Below are positions 23,258 through 35,072 of a stretch of 64,000 nucleotides of DNA, piece after piece. How positions within the stretch are numbered: the stretch's first letter is position 1; the number at the start of each line of letters is the position of its first letter. The notes beneath the pieces were generated by a model that was given only the letters and a program-made list of their open reading frames with translations, did not search any database and was not told where the DNA came from. The DNA comes from Tragulus kanchil (taxonomy: Eukaryota > Chordata > Mammalia > Artiodactyla > Tragulidae). Location of the stretch: positions 200,856,400-200,920,399 of the forward strand of contig JAIOJX010000026.1 of the NCBI GenBank assembly GCA_022376925.1, in the 5' to 3' direction. The position numbers were made by a program, and so were the translations under genes.

Positions 23258-23372
23258 CTTGCCTCTTTCCCCCAACTATACTGGGAGCTACTTGAGGTCA
23301 AGGACTAGGAAAATCTTTGTCCTAAAGCACAGAGCTCAGTGCCAGGCAGCAGGTAGGTGCATGAGGTGTTCA
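23258..23372 (+). mobile_element. L2 LINE 3' end
   Basis: 'ctgggagctacttgaggtca', 'aggactaggaaaatctttgt', 'gctcagtgccaggcagcagg', 'taggtgcatgaggtgtt' follow the L2 3' terminal pattern. Confidence 0.6.
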
Positions 23373-23756
23373 CACAGTCCTAATGCCGACCATGTTCCGT
23401 CAGCTAAGAGTGAGTTGTGCTTATTTGTAACACATGTATTTGAAATCTTCTCTAGCTGTATCTACCCAAGGCTTTTCTGTGAGTAAACTGGGACAATTAA
23501 TGTGTTTTGTGAGCTAACACTAGATGGGGGTTGTGGAGTGGATAGAAGTGGTGTTTATCAATAAAAAGGCTAATGACGTGATTCTTTTGATTTGCTTTTT
23601 CGCACATTAGGACTTGTTCACTCCTACTCTCCTGGCTAGCTTGTGTTTCATCTAGCCTTCTTTTCTGAAGGATGGCTCAAGCCAGATAGAAATAAATGTC
23701 TCTGCATTATTATTTTCTCGGGGCCTTTCAGCTCATGAGCATCTTGATACAAGTAT

Positions 23757-23851
23757 GTGAAGTGAAAGTCACTCAGTCTTCTCCGACTCTTTGCGACCCC
23801 ATGGACTATAGTTTGCCAGGATAGGTTATAACTCTGTCCATAGAACTATCC
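23757..23851 (-). mobile_element. Bov-tA-type SINE, cut by the D9 junction
   Basis: Reverse SINE ('agtcactcagtcttctccga', 'ccatggactatagtttgcca') that stops at the copy A end. The complete version is at 24864. Confidence 0.8.
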
Positions 23852-23865
23852 CTGCCAATGTAAAG

Positions 23866-24018
23866 TTTCTCAAAATTTAATGGGCAGATGAATCACGTGG
23901 GGATCTTCAAATGTCGTTTCTGATTTGGTAAGTCTGACATGTGGCCTGAAATCCTGTGTTTTTCCTAAGTTCCCTGGGAATACTGATGCTCTTGCTTCAG
24001 GGACCACATGCGGTATAG
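23866..24018 (+). mobile_element. hAT-Charlie element (third copy)
   Basis: D9 copy B version of 22759-22911. Confidence 0.6.
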
Positions 24019-24364
24019 CAAGATGACAGGCAATTCTTGGTGCATACCTCATTCACAATACCTTACACAACTAATTTAACTGGTACTTCCCATTTTTTAG
24101 GACCAATCAAGCATTTTGTTAATTTTCAAGAAAATAAGAAATCGGGATCATCCCTCCAGTAACAATTACCTCACCAATATCAAACAGACACCCCATTGCA
24201 TGCTTTCTAGCTTTTTTGGACACAAAATGACGATCCTTCTTATGCTGAATTAATAGTGTAATTTTTAAAAATCATTTTAAATGGCAATTAGCTCAGTCAC
24301 GAGTATCAACAAAGGACCTATCAGTGCAAGAAAGACAAGGAGAACAGCTGTGACCAAGCTTTCT

Positions 24365-24479
24365 CTTGCCTCTTTCCCCCAACTATACTGGGAGCTACTT
24401 GAGGTCAAGGACTAGGAAAATCTTTGTCCTAAAGCACAGAGCTCAGTGCCAGGCAGCAGGTAGGTGCATGAGGTGTTCA
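24365..24479 (+). mobile_element. L2 3' end (D9 second copy)
   Basis: Duplicate of 23258-23372. Confidence 0.6.
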
Positions 24480-24863
24480 CACAGTCCTAATGCCGACCAT
24501 GTTCCGTCAGCTAAGAGTGAGTTGTGCTTATTTGTAACACATGTATTTGAAATCTTCTCTAGCTGTATCTACCCAAGGCTTTTCTGTGAGTAAACTGGGA
24601 CAATTAATGTGTTTTGTGAGCTAACACTAGATGGGGGTTGTGGAGTGGATAGAAGTGGTGTTTATCAATAAAAAGGCTAATGACGTGATTCTTTTGATTT
24701 GCTTTTTCGCACATTAGGACTTGTTCACTCCTACTCTCCTGGCTAGCTTGTGTTTCATCTAGCCTTCTTTTCTGAAGGATGGCTCAAGCCAGATAGAAAT
24801 AAATGTCTCTGCATTATTATTTTCTCGGGGCCTTTCAGCTCATGAGCATCTTGATACAAGTAT

Positions 24864-25034
24864 GTGAAGTGAAAGTCACTCAGTCTTCTCCGACTCTTTG
24901 CGACCCCATGGACTATAGTTTGCCAGGATAGGTTATAACTCTGTCCATAGAACTATCCAGGCAAGAATACTGGAGTGGGTAGCTGTTCCCTTCTCTGGGG
25001 CATCTTCCCAATCCAGGGAATTGAACCCTTTAAT
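24864..25034 (-). mobile_element. Bov-tA-type SINE
   Basis: Reverse SINE from 'gaagtgaaagtcactcagtc' through 'aggcaagaatactggagtgg' to 'caatccagggaattgaaccc'. The reversed tRNA head is largely missing. Complete counterpart of 23757. Confidence 0.85.
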
Positions 25035-25473
25035 ACTCCGAAAGAAAATGAGGGAAGAATTTATGCTAAGCATATTACAAAAGCATTTCATGAAACAGTG
25101 TATTCATTAACACAGAAGTTGGAAATATACATTTAAGAAATTGCCAAGGAAATCATTAAACAAGTCTCAGTGAGTGTAGAAAACTAGATTTTTGTGATCT
25201 GAATTTTAACTCTCAAGCCAAAATAGCTTTAACTCCCGACAAGAAAGCTATTCAAATAAGAAAAGTGCTTCACTCAAAGCAGTCTCACCGAAATGGAAAT
25301 GGACATTTTATAGTCCAAAATATGGAACTTAAATAGTTATGATATTTCCCAGCTGGAAAGGACCAGGGAAATCATCTTATCTAAATCTCTTTATGTTTAG
25401 AGGGTTGAAATCTTTACAGGCTTTTTTATCCTTACAATTCCAATTTTCTTTATAATTTTAACACTATTCATAT
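25035..25473. other. Single-copy AT-rich stretch, nothing recognised
   Basis: No gene, repeat or regulatory structure that I can support. Confidence 0.4.
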
Positions 25474-25760
25474 GAAAATATTACAGTGTTCAAACACTTG
25501 AGTCATAATAATAAAACTTTTCATATGAATTTAAATCACAGTATTTTAAATTAAATATTCCCCATTTAGATAAGGAAAGTGAAAAGATCATTAAAGATTC
25601 TATCTGTATCCCTAGCCCTGTATAATAAAACCATCAAAAAAATGCAATCAGTAACTGGCTAGGAAGATATACAGCTAATAATGTTACTATTCCAAAGTCC
25701 TAAAACAAACATTTCTTCTAGGATCTGAAGAGTGGAGAAAGCGAAGAAAGATTTTACTTT

Positions 25761-26046
25761 TTTTCCCCCATCATGCCTCTTTTTATTTTTTTTTAATATA
25801 TATTTAAAAAATTTTTCCCCATCATGCCTCTTTTATTTTTATATTCATTTACATCCATCTTTTATTCTTTGGCATGTGTGGGCCTCCCATCACAGTGGCC
25901 TCTCTTGTTGCAGAGCACTGGCTCGTTGTTGGGCACACTGGTCCAGCCATTCCACGGCACGTGGGATCTTCCCAGGCCAGTGATCGAATCCATGCCCTTG
26001 CACTGCAAGGCAGACTCTCTACCCACTGGACCACCAAGGAAGCCCA
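25761..26046 (-). mobile_element. CHR-like SINE, reverse, with tail duplication
   Basis: Same family as 15762: 'ccatcacagtggcctctctt', 'ggtccagccattccacggca', reversed head 'ctggaccaccaaggaagccc'. Flanked by an imperfect 14-base target-site duplication ('aaagattttacttt' 25747, 'aaagatcttatttt' 26047). The tail carries a roughly 50-base internal duplication of 'ccccatcatgcctctttt' (25767 and 25817). Confidence 0.82.
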
Positions 26047-26859
26047 AAAGATCTTATTTTCATATTAGAGTTCTATGCTGGTAATGGTGGAGGTCAAGAT
26101 ACCCTCCAAAATTAAGCTTATTTTTCTCCAAAATATAATTTTAAGTGTCTTTTTTCATATTCTAGTTTGCTATGAAGAAAATAGAGGTTTTTCCTAAAAG
26201 AGCACCTTATCTTAAACCAATGTCTTTACAGGAATCTGGCTCCATGCCTAAAAATCCTCCCAAGAAGTAGTTAGATCTAGCAGCAATTTTCAATCACTGA
26301 GAGTACTTTTAGTGTTTCTTTATTAAATCTTCCTCAAGCAGTTATTGCTTGAGTTCAGGTTTCTATTAGATGTCTGTTCTGTCATTCTGATATATGTGCA
26401 AGAATCTGGACTGTCAACCCAAGGGCCTTTAATCATGCATAATTAATGGCTAGGAGCTGAGTTATTGAAGTCAGAAGGTGCCTGGTTGGTGTCCCTCTCT
26501 TTTCAAGTTAGTTTGGCCAAAAGTCCAGAAGTGGTCTAGCTCGTGTCATTAATCTAATCCCTTTTCATATTAGAAAATATTACAGTGTTCAAACACTTGA
26601 GTCATAATAATAAAACTTTTCATATGAATTTAAATCACAGTATTTTAAATTAAATATTCCCCATTTAGATAAGGAAAGTGAAAAGATCATTAAAGATTCT
26701 ATCTGTATCCCTAGCCCTGTATAATAAAACCATCAAAAAAATGCAATCAGTAACTGGCTAGGAAGATATACAGCTAATAATGTTACTATTCCAAAGTCCT
26801 AAAACAAACATTTCTTCTAGGATCTGAAGAGTGGAGAAAGCGAAGAAAGATTTTACTTT

Positions 26860-27146
26860 TTTTCCCCCATCATGCCTCTTTTTATTTTTTTTTAATATAT
26901 ATTTAAAAAATTTTTCCCCATCATGCCTCTTTTATTTTTATATTCATTTACATCCATCTTTTATTCTTTGGCATGTGTGGGCCTCCCATCACAGTGGCCT
27001 CTCTTGTTGCAGAGCACTGGCTCGTTGTTGGGCACACTGGTCCAGCCATTCCACGGCACGTGGGATCTTCCCAGGCCAGTGATCGAATCCATGCCCCTTG
27101 CACTGCAAGGCAGACTCTCTACCCACTGGACCACCAAGGAAGCCCA
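26860..27146 (-). mobile_element. CHR-like SINE (D10 second copy)
   Basis: Duplicate of 25761-26046, one base longer in the head. Confidence 0.82.
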
Positions 27147-27612
27147 AAAGATCTTATTTTCATATTAGAGTTCTATGCTGGTAATGGTGGAGGTCAAGAT
27201 ACCCTCCAAAATTAAGCTTATTTTTCTCCAAAATATAATTTTAAGTGTCTTTTTTCATATTCTAGTTTGCTATGAAGAAAATAGAGGTTTTTCCTAAAAG
27301 AGCACCTTATCTTAAACCAATGTCTTTACAGGAATCTGGCTCCATGCCTAAAAATCCTCCCAAGAAGTAGTTAGATCTAGCAGCAATTTTCAATCACTGA
27401 GAGTACTTTTAGTGTTTCTTTATTAAATCTTCCTCAAGCAGTTATTGCTTGAGTTCAGGTTTCTATTAGATGTCTGTTCTGTCATTCTGATATATGTGCA
27501 AGAATCTGGACTGTCAACCCAAGGGCCTTTAATCATGCATAATTAATGGCTAGGAGCTGAGTTATTGAAGTCAGAAGGTGCCTGGTTGGTGTCCCTCTCT
27601 TTTCAAGTTAGT

Positions 27613-27850
27613 TCCTCCAGTGGGTCTTCACAACAATGGATGGTCCTGGATGGTCCCTGCAATGGCAGTGGCTGGCTACACACTCCCATTAGCTGTCCTG
27701 CCCGAGCTAAAACTCGCTTTTCTGTTACTTAACTTCATGTGAAGCTGGAGAAGACTAGCATATCTGCCTACTGAGTAGACAGAAAACCAGGAAACAAAAT
27801 AATTTTCAGTTTATTTAGAGGAAGGACAGAAAGTAGAAAAATCACACTCC
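27613..27850. other. Single-copy stretch, nothing recognised
   Basis: Short unique sequence between D10 and D11. Contains a small repeat 'ggatggtcctggatggtccc' at about 27638-27657. Confidence 0.4.
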
Positions 27851-30003
27851 AAGAAAACTGGAGCTTTGATGACCTCTTGTGGGATAATTTATTAGTAGTC
27901 TATAGTAATAATAGTTTCAGAATGGAATCTGGCAAGTTTTATCTGTGAAGTCTAATACACAGATAACCTGCTGAGATGCAATGGGCCTGAATACATACAT
28001 AAAGTTATAAATACAGTGTTAATAATTGCATTAGGTAATATGTTCAAGAGAGCTTTAGATCAGTTCAGTCGCTCAGTCGTGTCCAATTCTTTGTGACTCC
28101 ATGGACTGCAACATGTCAGGCTTTCCTGTACTTCACCATCTCCCAGGGCCTGCTCAAACTCATGTCCATTGAGTTTGTGATGCAATCTGACCATCTCATC
28201 CTCAGTCATCCCCTTCTCCTTTTGCCTTCTATTTTTCCTAACATCAGAGTCTTTCCCAATGAGTGAAATCTTCAAGTCAAGTGGCCAAAGGTTTGGAGCT
28301 TCTGCTTCAGATCAGTCCTTCCAATGAATATTCAGAGATGATTTCCTTTAAAATTGACTGGTTTGACCCCCTTATAGTTCAAGAGACTCTCAAGAGCCTT
28401 CTCTAATACCACAGTTCAAAAGCATCAATTCTTTCGTGCTCAGCCTTCTTTATGGTCCAGCTCTCACATCCTTACATAACTACTGGAAAAATCAGCTTTG
28501 ACTGTATGAACTTTTGTCAGCAAAGTGTTGACTCCGCTTTGGAATATGTTGTCTAGGTTTGTCATAGCTTTTCTTCCAAAGAACAGCATCTTTTAATTTC
28601 AGTCACCATCTGCAGTGATTTTGGAGCCCAAGAAAATAAAGTCTGTCGCTCTTTCCATTGTTTGTCCATCTATTTGCTATGAAGTGCAATGGACTGGATC
28701 ATGCCATGGACTGGATGCCATGATCTTCATTTTTGAATGTTGAGTTTTAGGCCAGCTTTTTCACTCTCCTCTTTCACTTTCATCAGGAGGCTCTTTGTTC
28801 CTCATTGCTTTCTGCATAAGGGTGGTTTCATCTGCATACCTGAGGTTATTGATATTTCTCCTGAAAATCTTGATTCCACCTTGTGCTTTATCTAGACTGG
28901 CATTTCACATGATGTACTCTGCATATAAGAAAACTGGAGCTTTGATGACCTCTTGTGGGATAATTTATTAGTAGTCTATAGTAATAATAGTTTCAGAATG
29001 GAATCTGGCAAGTTTTATCTGTGAAGTCTAATACACAGATAACCTGCTGAGATGCAATGGGCCTGAATACATACATAAAGTTATAAATACAGTGTTAATA
29101 ATTGCATTAGGTAATATGTTCAAGAGAGCTTTAGATCAGTTCAGTCGCTCAGTCGTGTCCAATTCTTTGTGACTCCATGGACTGCAACATGTCAGGCTTT
29201 CCTGTACTTCACCATCTCCCAGGGCCTGCTCAAACTCATGTCCATTGAGTTTGTGATGCAATCTGACCATCTCATCCTCAGTCATCCCCTTCTCCTTTTG
29301 CCTTCTATTTTTCCTAACATCAGAGTCTTTCCCAATGAGTGAAATCTTCAAGTCAAGTGGCCAAAGGTTTGGAGCTTCTGCTTCAGATCAGTCCTTCCAA
29401 TGAATATTCAGAGATGATTTCCTTTAAAATTGACTGGTTTGACCCCCTTATAGTTCAAGAGACTCTCAAGAGCCTTCTCTAATACCACAGTTCAAAAGCA
29501 TCAATTCTTTCGTGCTCAGCCTTCTTTATGGTCCAGCTCTCACATCCTTACATAACTACTGGAAAAATCAGCTTTGACTGTATGAACTTTTGTCAGCAAA
29601 GTGTTGACTCCGCTTTGGAATATGTTGTCTAGGTTTGTCATAGCTTTTCTTCCAAAGAACAGCATCTTTTAATTTCAGTCACCATCTGCAGTGATTTTGG
29701 AGCCCAAGAAAATAAAGTCTGTCGCTCTTTCCATTGTTTGTCCATCTATTTGCTATGAAGTGCAATGGACTGGATCATGCCATGGACTGGATGCCATGAT
29801 CTTCATTTTTGAATGTTGAGTTTTAGGCCAGCTTTTTCACTCTCCTCTTTCACTTTCATCAGGAGGCTCTTTGTTCCTCATTGCTTTCTGCATAAGGGTG
29901 GTTTCATCTGCATACCTGAGGTTATTGATATTTCTCCTGAAAATCTTGATTCCACCTTGTGCTTTATCTAGACTGGCATTTCACATGATGTACTCTGCAT
30001 ATA
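27851..30003. repeat. Tandem direct duplication D11
   Basis: Copy A 27851-28926 and copy B 28927-30003 abut directly with an offset of 1076. No difference was noticed by eye. The junction falls inside the BovB element. Confidence 0.97.
28057..28926 (-). mobile_element. BovB 3' end (D11 first copy, cut)
   Basis: Reverse BovB 3' terminus ('agttcagtcgctcagtcgtg') cut at 28926 by the duplication junction. See 29133 for the continuous version. Confidence 0.88.
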
Positions 30004-30530
30004 AATTAAATAATCAGAGTTCAATATACAGCCTTGATGTACTCCTCTGCCAGTTTGGAACCAGTCCATTGTTCCACGACCAGTTCTAACTGTTGCTTCT
30101 TGTCCTGCATATGGGTTTTGCAGGAGGCAGGTAGGGTGGCCTGGTATTCTCATCTCTTTCAGAATCTGCCACAGTTTCTTGTGATCCACACCGTCAAAGG
30201 CTTTAGCATAGTCAATGAAACAGATGTTTTTCTGGAATTCACTTGCTCTTTCTATGATCCAGTGGATGTTGGCAATTTGATCTTTGATTCCTCTGCCTTT
30301 TCTAAATCGAGCTTGTACATTTGGAAGTTCTGGTTCAGGTACTGTTGAAGCCTAGCTTGGAGGATTTTGAGCATTACTTTGCTAGTGAGTGCAATCAGTG
30401 CAATGGTGCAGTAGTCTGAACATTCTTTGTCATTGCTCTTCTTTGGAATTGCAGTGAAAACTGACATTTTCTATCCTGAGGCATTGCTGAGTTTTTCAAA
30501 TTTGCTGGCATATTGAGTGCAACACTTTAA
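29133..30530 (-). mobile_element. BovB LINE, longest copy in the window
   Basis: About 1.4 kb of BovB read on the minus strand. It includes part of the reverse-transcriptase palm (LLQNPYAGQEATVRTG, GVHQGCIL near 30010-30100) and, upstream in the element, a 'KVMLKILQARLQQYLNQNFQ' segment near 30380. The frame breaks soon after 'HQGCIL', and the downstream catalytic aspartate box is not readable in frame. It lacks the endonuclease half. Dead, 5'-truncated. Confidence 0.88.
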
Positions 30531-31356
30531 GAGGAGCTGTGGAATCTTGGAGAGCAGGGCAAAGTTGGGACCTGGAGGATGGAATATAGAGAAAACTACT
30601 TCTCACTTCATAAGCAGCTCTCAGTCCCAACCAGACGATGGATGGGCTCAGGGTGCAGAGAATGAATTGCATAAGCACATGGCGCAGAGGGAGGACCTTG
30701 GAAAATGGGAGCATGGCACTGAAAAACTTGAACAAACCTGGCAGCGCAGAGGGCTTATTCTTGAAGAATAAGTCAAATTTGTTTTTTCTTTCATTTAATA
30801 TTTAACCTACTTTTTCATAAAGGTAACAAATAGGTATCTATCTTCAAATTTTGCAAATCACAAAGGACAAAAGAATTACCATAGTATGAAGTTGCTAAGT
30901 TAAAAAAAATTACTGTTAATAAAGAAACTGGTTTTCAGAATGACTTGGTTTAAATATGTCTACTTGGATTTTGATCACTGGCATTTCATCAAAATATCTT
31001 GATTTTCCATATACTCTAGAATATCACTTTTCAGAATTCCCTCACAAAAGTATTTCTTTGGTAAATTCTTGATTGAGAAATCTAAAATATACCTCAAGGT
31101 GAAATAATTGACTCATTCCTCTGTTTTTTTTTCTCCTTAAAATCCAGTGATAGGATCAGTCTTGACTCTAAATGTATTAAGCTGAAATCTGAGTATTCTA
31201 GAAGAGAGGTAAGTGGAAGCAAAGGTTAAGAACCGATTTATCTAATATAGCTATCCAGTATGAACAAGTTTTCCTCTGTTTATATTTAATTCTAAAGCTG
31301 TTTATTTAAAAGATTATGTCTTGAACAGAAGCCATTAGAAACTACTTGGAAATAAT
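30531..31356. other. Single-copy stretch, no gene
   Basis: The first 250 bases are moderately GC-rich with a short plus-strand frame (30517-30771) that starts in BovB and has no known domain. The remainder is AT-rich. Confidence 0.4.
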
Positions 31357-31460
31357 ATTTTCTATTTAAAAAACCTTTTCAACCTTGGAAGTCAGAGTAT
31401 GTTAATAATTTATAGCTTTGTTTTAGAATTAAGATGTAAGAATAGTTTAAGAATTTAGTA

Positions 31461-31776
31461 AGGCTTCCCTGGTGGTCCAGTGGGTAGGGACACCGCCTTG
31501 CAGTGCAAGGGGTGTCTGTTCGATCCCTGGCCTGGGAAGATCCCACGTGCCACGGAGCGGCTGGACCGATGTGTCCAATGACCAAGCCGGAGCTCTGGAG
31601 CACATGTGCCCAGAGCTGGTGCTCTGCGACAACAGAGACCACTGCGATGGGAGGCCCACACGGGCTGAAGAACAAAGATGGATGAAAAATAAATAAATGA
31701 AAAGGCCAATAGAAGTGGCCCGCCCACCCCCTCCCTCCCTAACCCCCCCAAAACAAACAAACAAACAAACAAAAAG
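31461..31776 (+). mobile_element. CHR-like SINE with perfect target-site duplication
   Basis: Same family as 15762: box B 'gttcgatccc', body hairpin 'gctctgg' (31592-31598) / 'ccagagc' (31610-31616), C-rich tract 31718-31751, tail (caaa)n. Flanked by 'gaatttagta' at 31451-31460 and 31777-31786. One of the best preserved copies, likely young. Confidence 0.9.
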
Positions 31777-31786
31777 GAATTTAGTA

Positions 31787-32410
31787 ATAGTTTTTCCCTT
31801 TGCTTGGAGCATTTATCTTGGTTTATCCAAGTATAGTAATTTTAATATTCTAATATTAACATCCATATATCATTTTAAAGAATTTTAATTTTTAATATTC
31901 TAAACTCCAAAAATTGAAAAAATAATCAGTAAGATTCACCACCCATGTATAATTATCTTCATATTTACAAACTATCTTTTAGTTCTTATGCAAAGACTGT
32001 CTTACTTTTACATGATTTCAGTGCTAGACTAGATACATCCCACTTCAAATCATTTATTTCTATTTCTATATTTTCTCCTGTCTTAAGTCTTATTGTAGTG
32101 ACAAATAATATTTTACCATGTACATATAACATCACTGATTAATCATTTGCTGTATGGTTATATAAATCGTTTGTAATATGTTTGCTACTGAACAAGATGG
32201 TGCCATGAACAAGTTTATAGCTTTTGACTATGGACTAAAGGACTATGACCAGTCCTTTGTGCTATATCTCTCCTGAAAATGTTTAGGAACTGACAGAGTC
32301 ATGGCAAAAAAGGTGATGGCATACACCAAAAGTTTTGACTCAAGATAACTTAATGAAAGGACTATGTACCTGGGTGTGGGCAGTATTAAGTGTACCAACA
32401 AGAGAAGTGG
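31787..32410. other. AT-rich stretch within D12, nothing recognised
   Basis: No gene or repeat recognised. Repeated at 32879-33502. Confidence 0.4.
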
Positions 32411-32553
32411 GAAAATACCACAGAAAAGCCAAGGCTAAAAGGAGATCGAAATTTTCTATTTAAAAACCTTTTCAACCTTGGAAGTCAGAGTATGTTAATA
32501 ATTTATAGCTTTGTTTTAGAATTAAGATGTAAGAATAGTTTAAGAATTTAGTA

Positions 32554-32868
32554 AGGCTTCCCTGGTGGTCCAGTGGGTAGGGACACCGCCTTGCAGTGCA
32601 AGGGGTGTCTGTTCGATCCCTGGCCTGGGAAGATCCCACGTGCCACGGAGCGGCTGGACCGATGTGTCCAATGACCAAGCCGGAGCTCTGGAGCACATGT
32701 GCCCAGAGCTGGTGCTCTGCGACAACAGAGACCACTGCGATGGGAGGCCCACACGGGCTGAAGAACAAAGATGGATGAAAAATAAATAAATGAAAAGGCC
32801 AATAGAAGTGGCCCGCCCACCCCTCCCTCCCTAACCCCCCCAAAACAAACAAACAAACAAACAAAAAG
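32554..32868 (+). mobile_element. CHR-like SINE (D12 second copy)
   Basis: Duplicate of 31461-31776, one C shorter in the C-rich tract. Confidence 0.88.
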
Positions 32869-33939
32869 GAATTTAGTAATAGTTTTTCCCTTTGCTTGGA
32901 GCATTTATCTTGGTTTATCCAAGTATAGTAATTTTAATATTCTAATATTAACATCCATATATCATTTTAAAGAATTTTAATTTTTAATATTCTAAACTCC
33001 AAAAATTGAAAAAATAATCAGTAAGATTCACCACCCATGTATAATTATCTTCATATTTACAAACTATCTTTTAGTTCTTATGCAAAGACTGTCTTACTTT
33101 TACATGATTTCAGTGCTAGACTAGATACATCCCACTTCAAATCATTTATTTCTATTTCTATATTTTCTCCTGTCTTAAGTCTTATTGTAGTGACAAATAA
33201 TATTTTACCATGTACATATAACATCACTGATTAATCATTTGCTGTATGGTTATATAAATCGTTTGTAATATGTTTGCTACTGAACAAGATGGTGCCATGA
33301 ACAAGTTTATAGCTTTTGACTATGGACTAAAGGACTATGACCAGTCCTTTGTGCTATATCTCTCCTGAAAATGTTTAGGAACTGACAGAGTCATGGCAAA
33401 AAAGGTGATGGCATACACCAAAAGTTTTGACTCAAGATAACTTAATGAAAGGACTATGTACCTGGGTGTGGGCAGTATTAAGTGTACCAACAAGAGAAGT
33501 GGAGTACACAGAAGCCAAGGCAAAAGTGAGACGCCAGTACCAGCCTATTAAAACTAAAGTGCAATGACAGGGGGCTTGGAGAGGTGTGGAACTGTAGATG
33601 AAGGGATGCCCAAAGACGAGCTATAGTTGCTGAGGAACACAGCCATTTCTAGAACGTGCTGAAGGTGGCAAGGAGGGATAAACATTGCTCCCTCTCTCTC
33701 CTTCTGCCTTCCCATCTCCTGCCTTGCTGCCAACTGGATGAACTCAACTGACAGCCAGGAAAGTGGGGCTTGGGGGAGGAGAGACATGGTGCCTGGTGAT
33801 GCATAGTAGTCGACTTTTAGGCAGACAGAGAATGTATCTGGGTGAGAAGGTGGGATGGTAGACAGAAACTACTAGTACAGAAGCCCAATATTTTATTAAT
33901 ATAAAAATTAAAGCAGAACAATATTTACATACTTAAAAT

Positions 33940-34145
33940 TTCTGAGGTCTCTCCATGCTCTCCTGTCCTCCTTCCTGATGCATTTTATTGCATAGCACTT
34001 GTCATGGCTTAACATATTTTATAATGTATTACTTTATTTTAGTTTCTAACTCTCATAAGAAAGACCTTTGAAGGCAGAATTTTGTTTTTTTCTCCACTGC
34101 CGTGACCTCAGTATGACTTTGCTGAATGAATGACTATATTAAACA
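33940..34145 (+). mobile_element. L2 LINE 3' end
   Basis: 'ctgtcctccttcctgatgca', 'ttgcatagcacttgtcatgg', 'ctctcataagaaagaccttt', 'gaaggcagaattttgttttt', 'tgctgaatgaatgac' follow the L2 3' pattern. Confidence 0.65.
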
Positions 34146-35072
34146 TGACTAGTGAACTGAAGAAGAAATCTTCAGATAGGAATCTTTGAAAATATAAACA
34201 ATTAAAAAGTAAAAATCAGAGGCTTACTCTGAATGTTTAAAAGTTACCATATTTTTTTCAAAGTAAAGTCCTTGTATTTACACCTTTTTCAAATATACTG
34301 TAATGTTCACAATACATAAATGGACTCAAATTTAACACATGTAAAAATATCTCTACAAATGTGTTTTTACTAACATGTATTAATAAGGGGACTTTCTTAT
34401 TTGAGACTAGTGCCCTTAATATAACACAATGCCAAAAATAATTTAGAACAGTACAGTTGATGCTCTATCAATAATTGTTTGATAAAAGTTTGCACTCCTG
34501 AAAATGTTTAGGAACTGACAGAGTCATGGCAAAAAAGGTGATGGCATACACCAAAAGTTTTGACTCAAGATAACTTAATGAAAGGACTATGTACCTGGGT
34601 GTGGGCAGTATTAAGTGTACCAACAAGAGAAGTGGAGTACACAGAAGCCAAGGCAAAAGTGAGACGCCAGTACCAGCCTATTAAAACTAAAGTGCAATGA
34701 CAGGGGGCTTGGAGAGGTGTGGAACTGTAGATGAAGGGATGCCCAAAGACGAGCTATAGTTGCTGAGGAACACAGCCATTTCTAGAACGTGCTGAAGGTG
34801 GCAAGGAGGGATAAACATTGCTCCCTCTCTCTCCTTCTGCCTTCCCATCTCCTGCCTTGCTGCCAACTGGATGAACTCAACTGACAGCCAGGAAAGTGGG
34901 GCTTGGGGGAGGAGAGACATGGTGCCTGGTGATGCATAGTAGTCGACTTTTAGGCAGACAGAGAATGTATCTGGGTGAGAAGGTGGGATGGTAGACAGAA
35001 ACTACTAGTACAGAAGCCCAATATTTTATTAATATAAAAATTAAAGCAGAACAATATTTACATACTTAAAAT

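Larger units (their letters stand above)
22759..24958. repeat. Tandem direct duplication D9
   Basis: Copy A 22759-23851, copy B 23866-24958, spacer 14 bases ('ctgccaatgtaaag'). No indel was seen across the unit (constant offset 1107). The first ~250 bases also occur in D8 copy A, so that stretch is present three times. Confidence 0.96.
25474..27612. repeat. Tandem direct duplication D10
   Basis: Copy A 25474-26512, copy B 26573-27612. The 60 bases between them ('ttggccaaaagtccagaagt' onward) are not in either copy. One C is missing from copy A near 25995. Unit contains one CHR-like SINE. Confidence 0.95.
31357..33502. repeat. Tandem direct duplication D12
   Basis: Copy A 31357-32410, then a noisy 40-base tail (32411-32450) that is a corrupted version of 33503-33540 ('cagaaaagccaaggctaaaa' against 'cagaagccaaggcaaaagtg'). 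Copy B is 32451-33502. Junction-facing decay is very clear here. Confidence 0.95.

Noticed and set aside
29968..30467. Reverse-transcriptase-like peptides that could suggest a functional RT gene or retron.
   Set aside because: They are fragments of a dead, 5'-truncated BovB LINE, with frame breaks and no catalytic aspartate box readable in frame.
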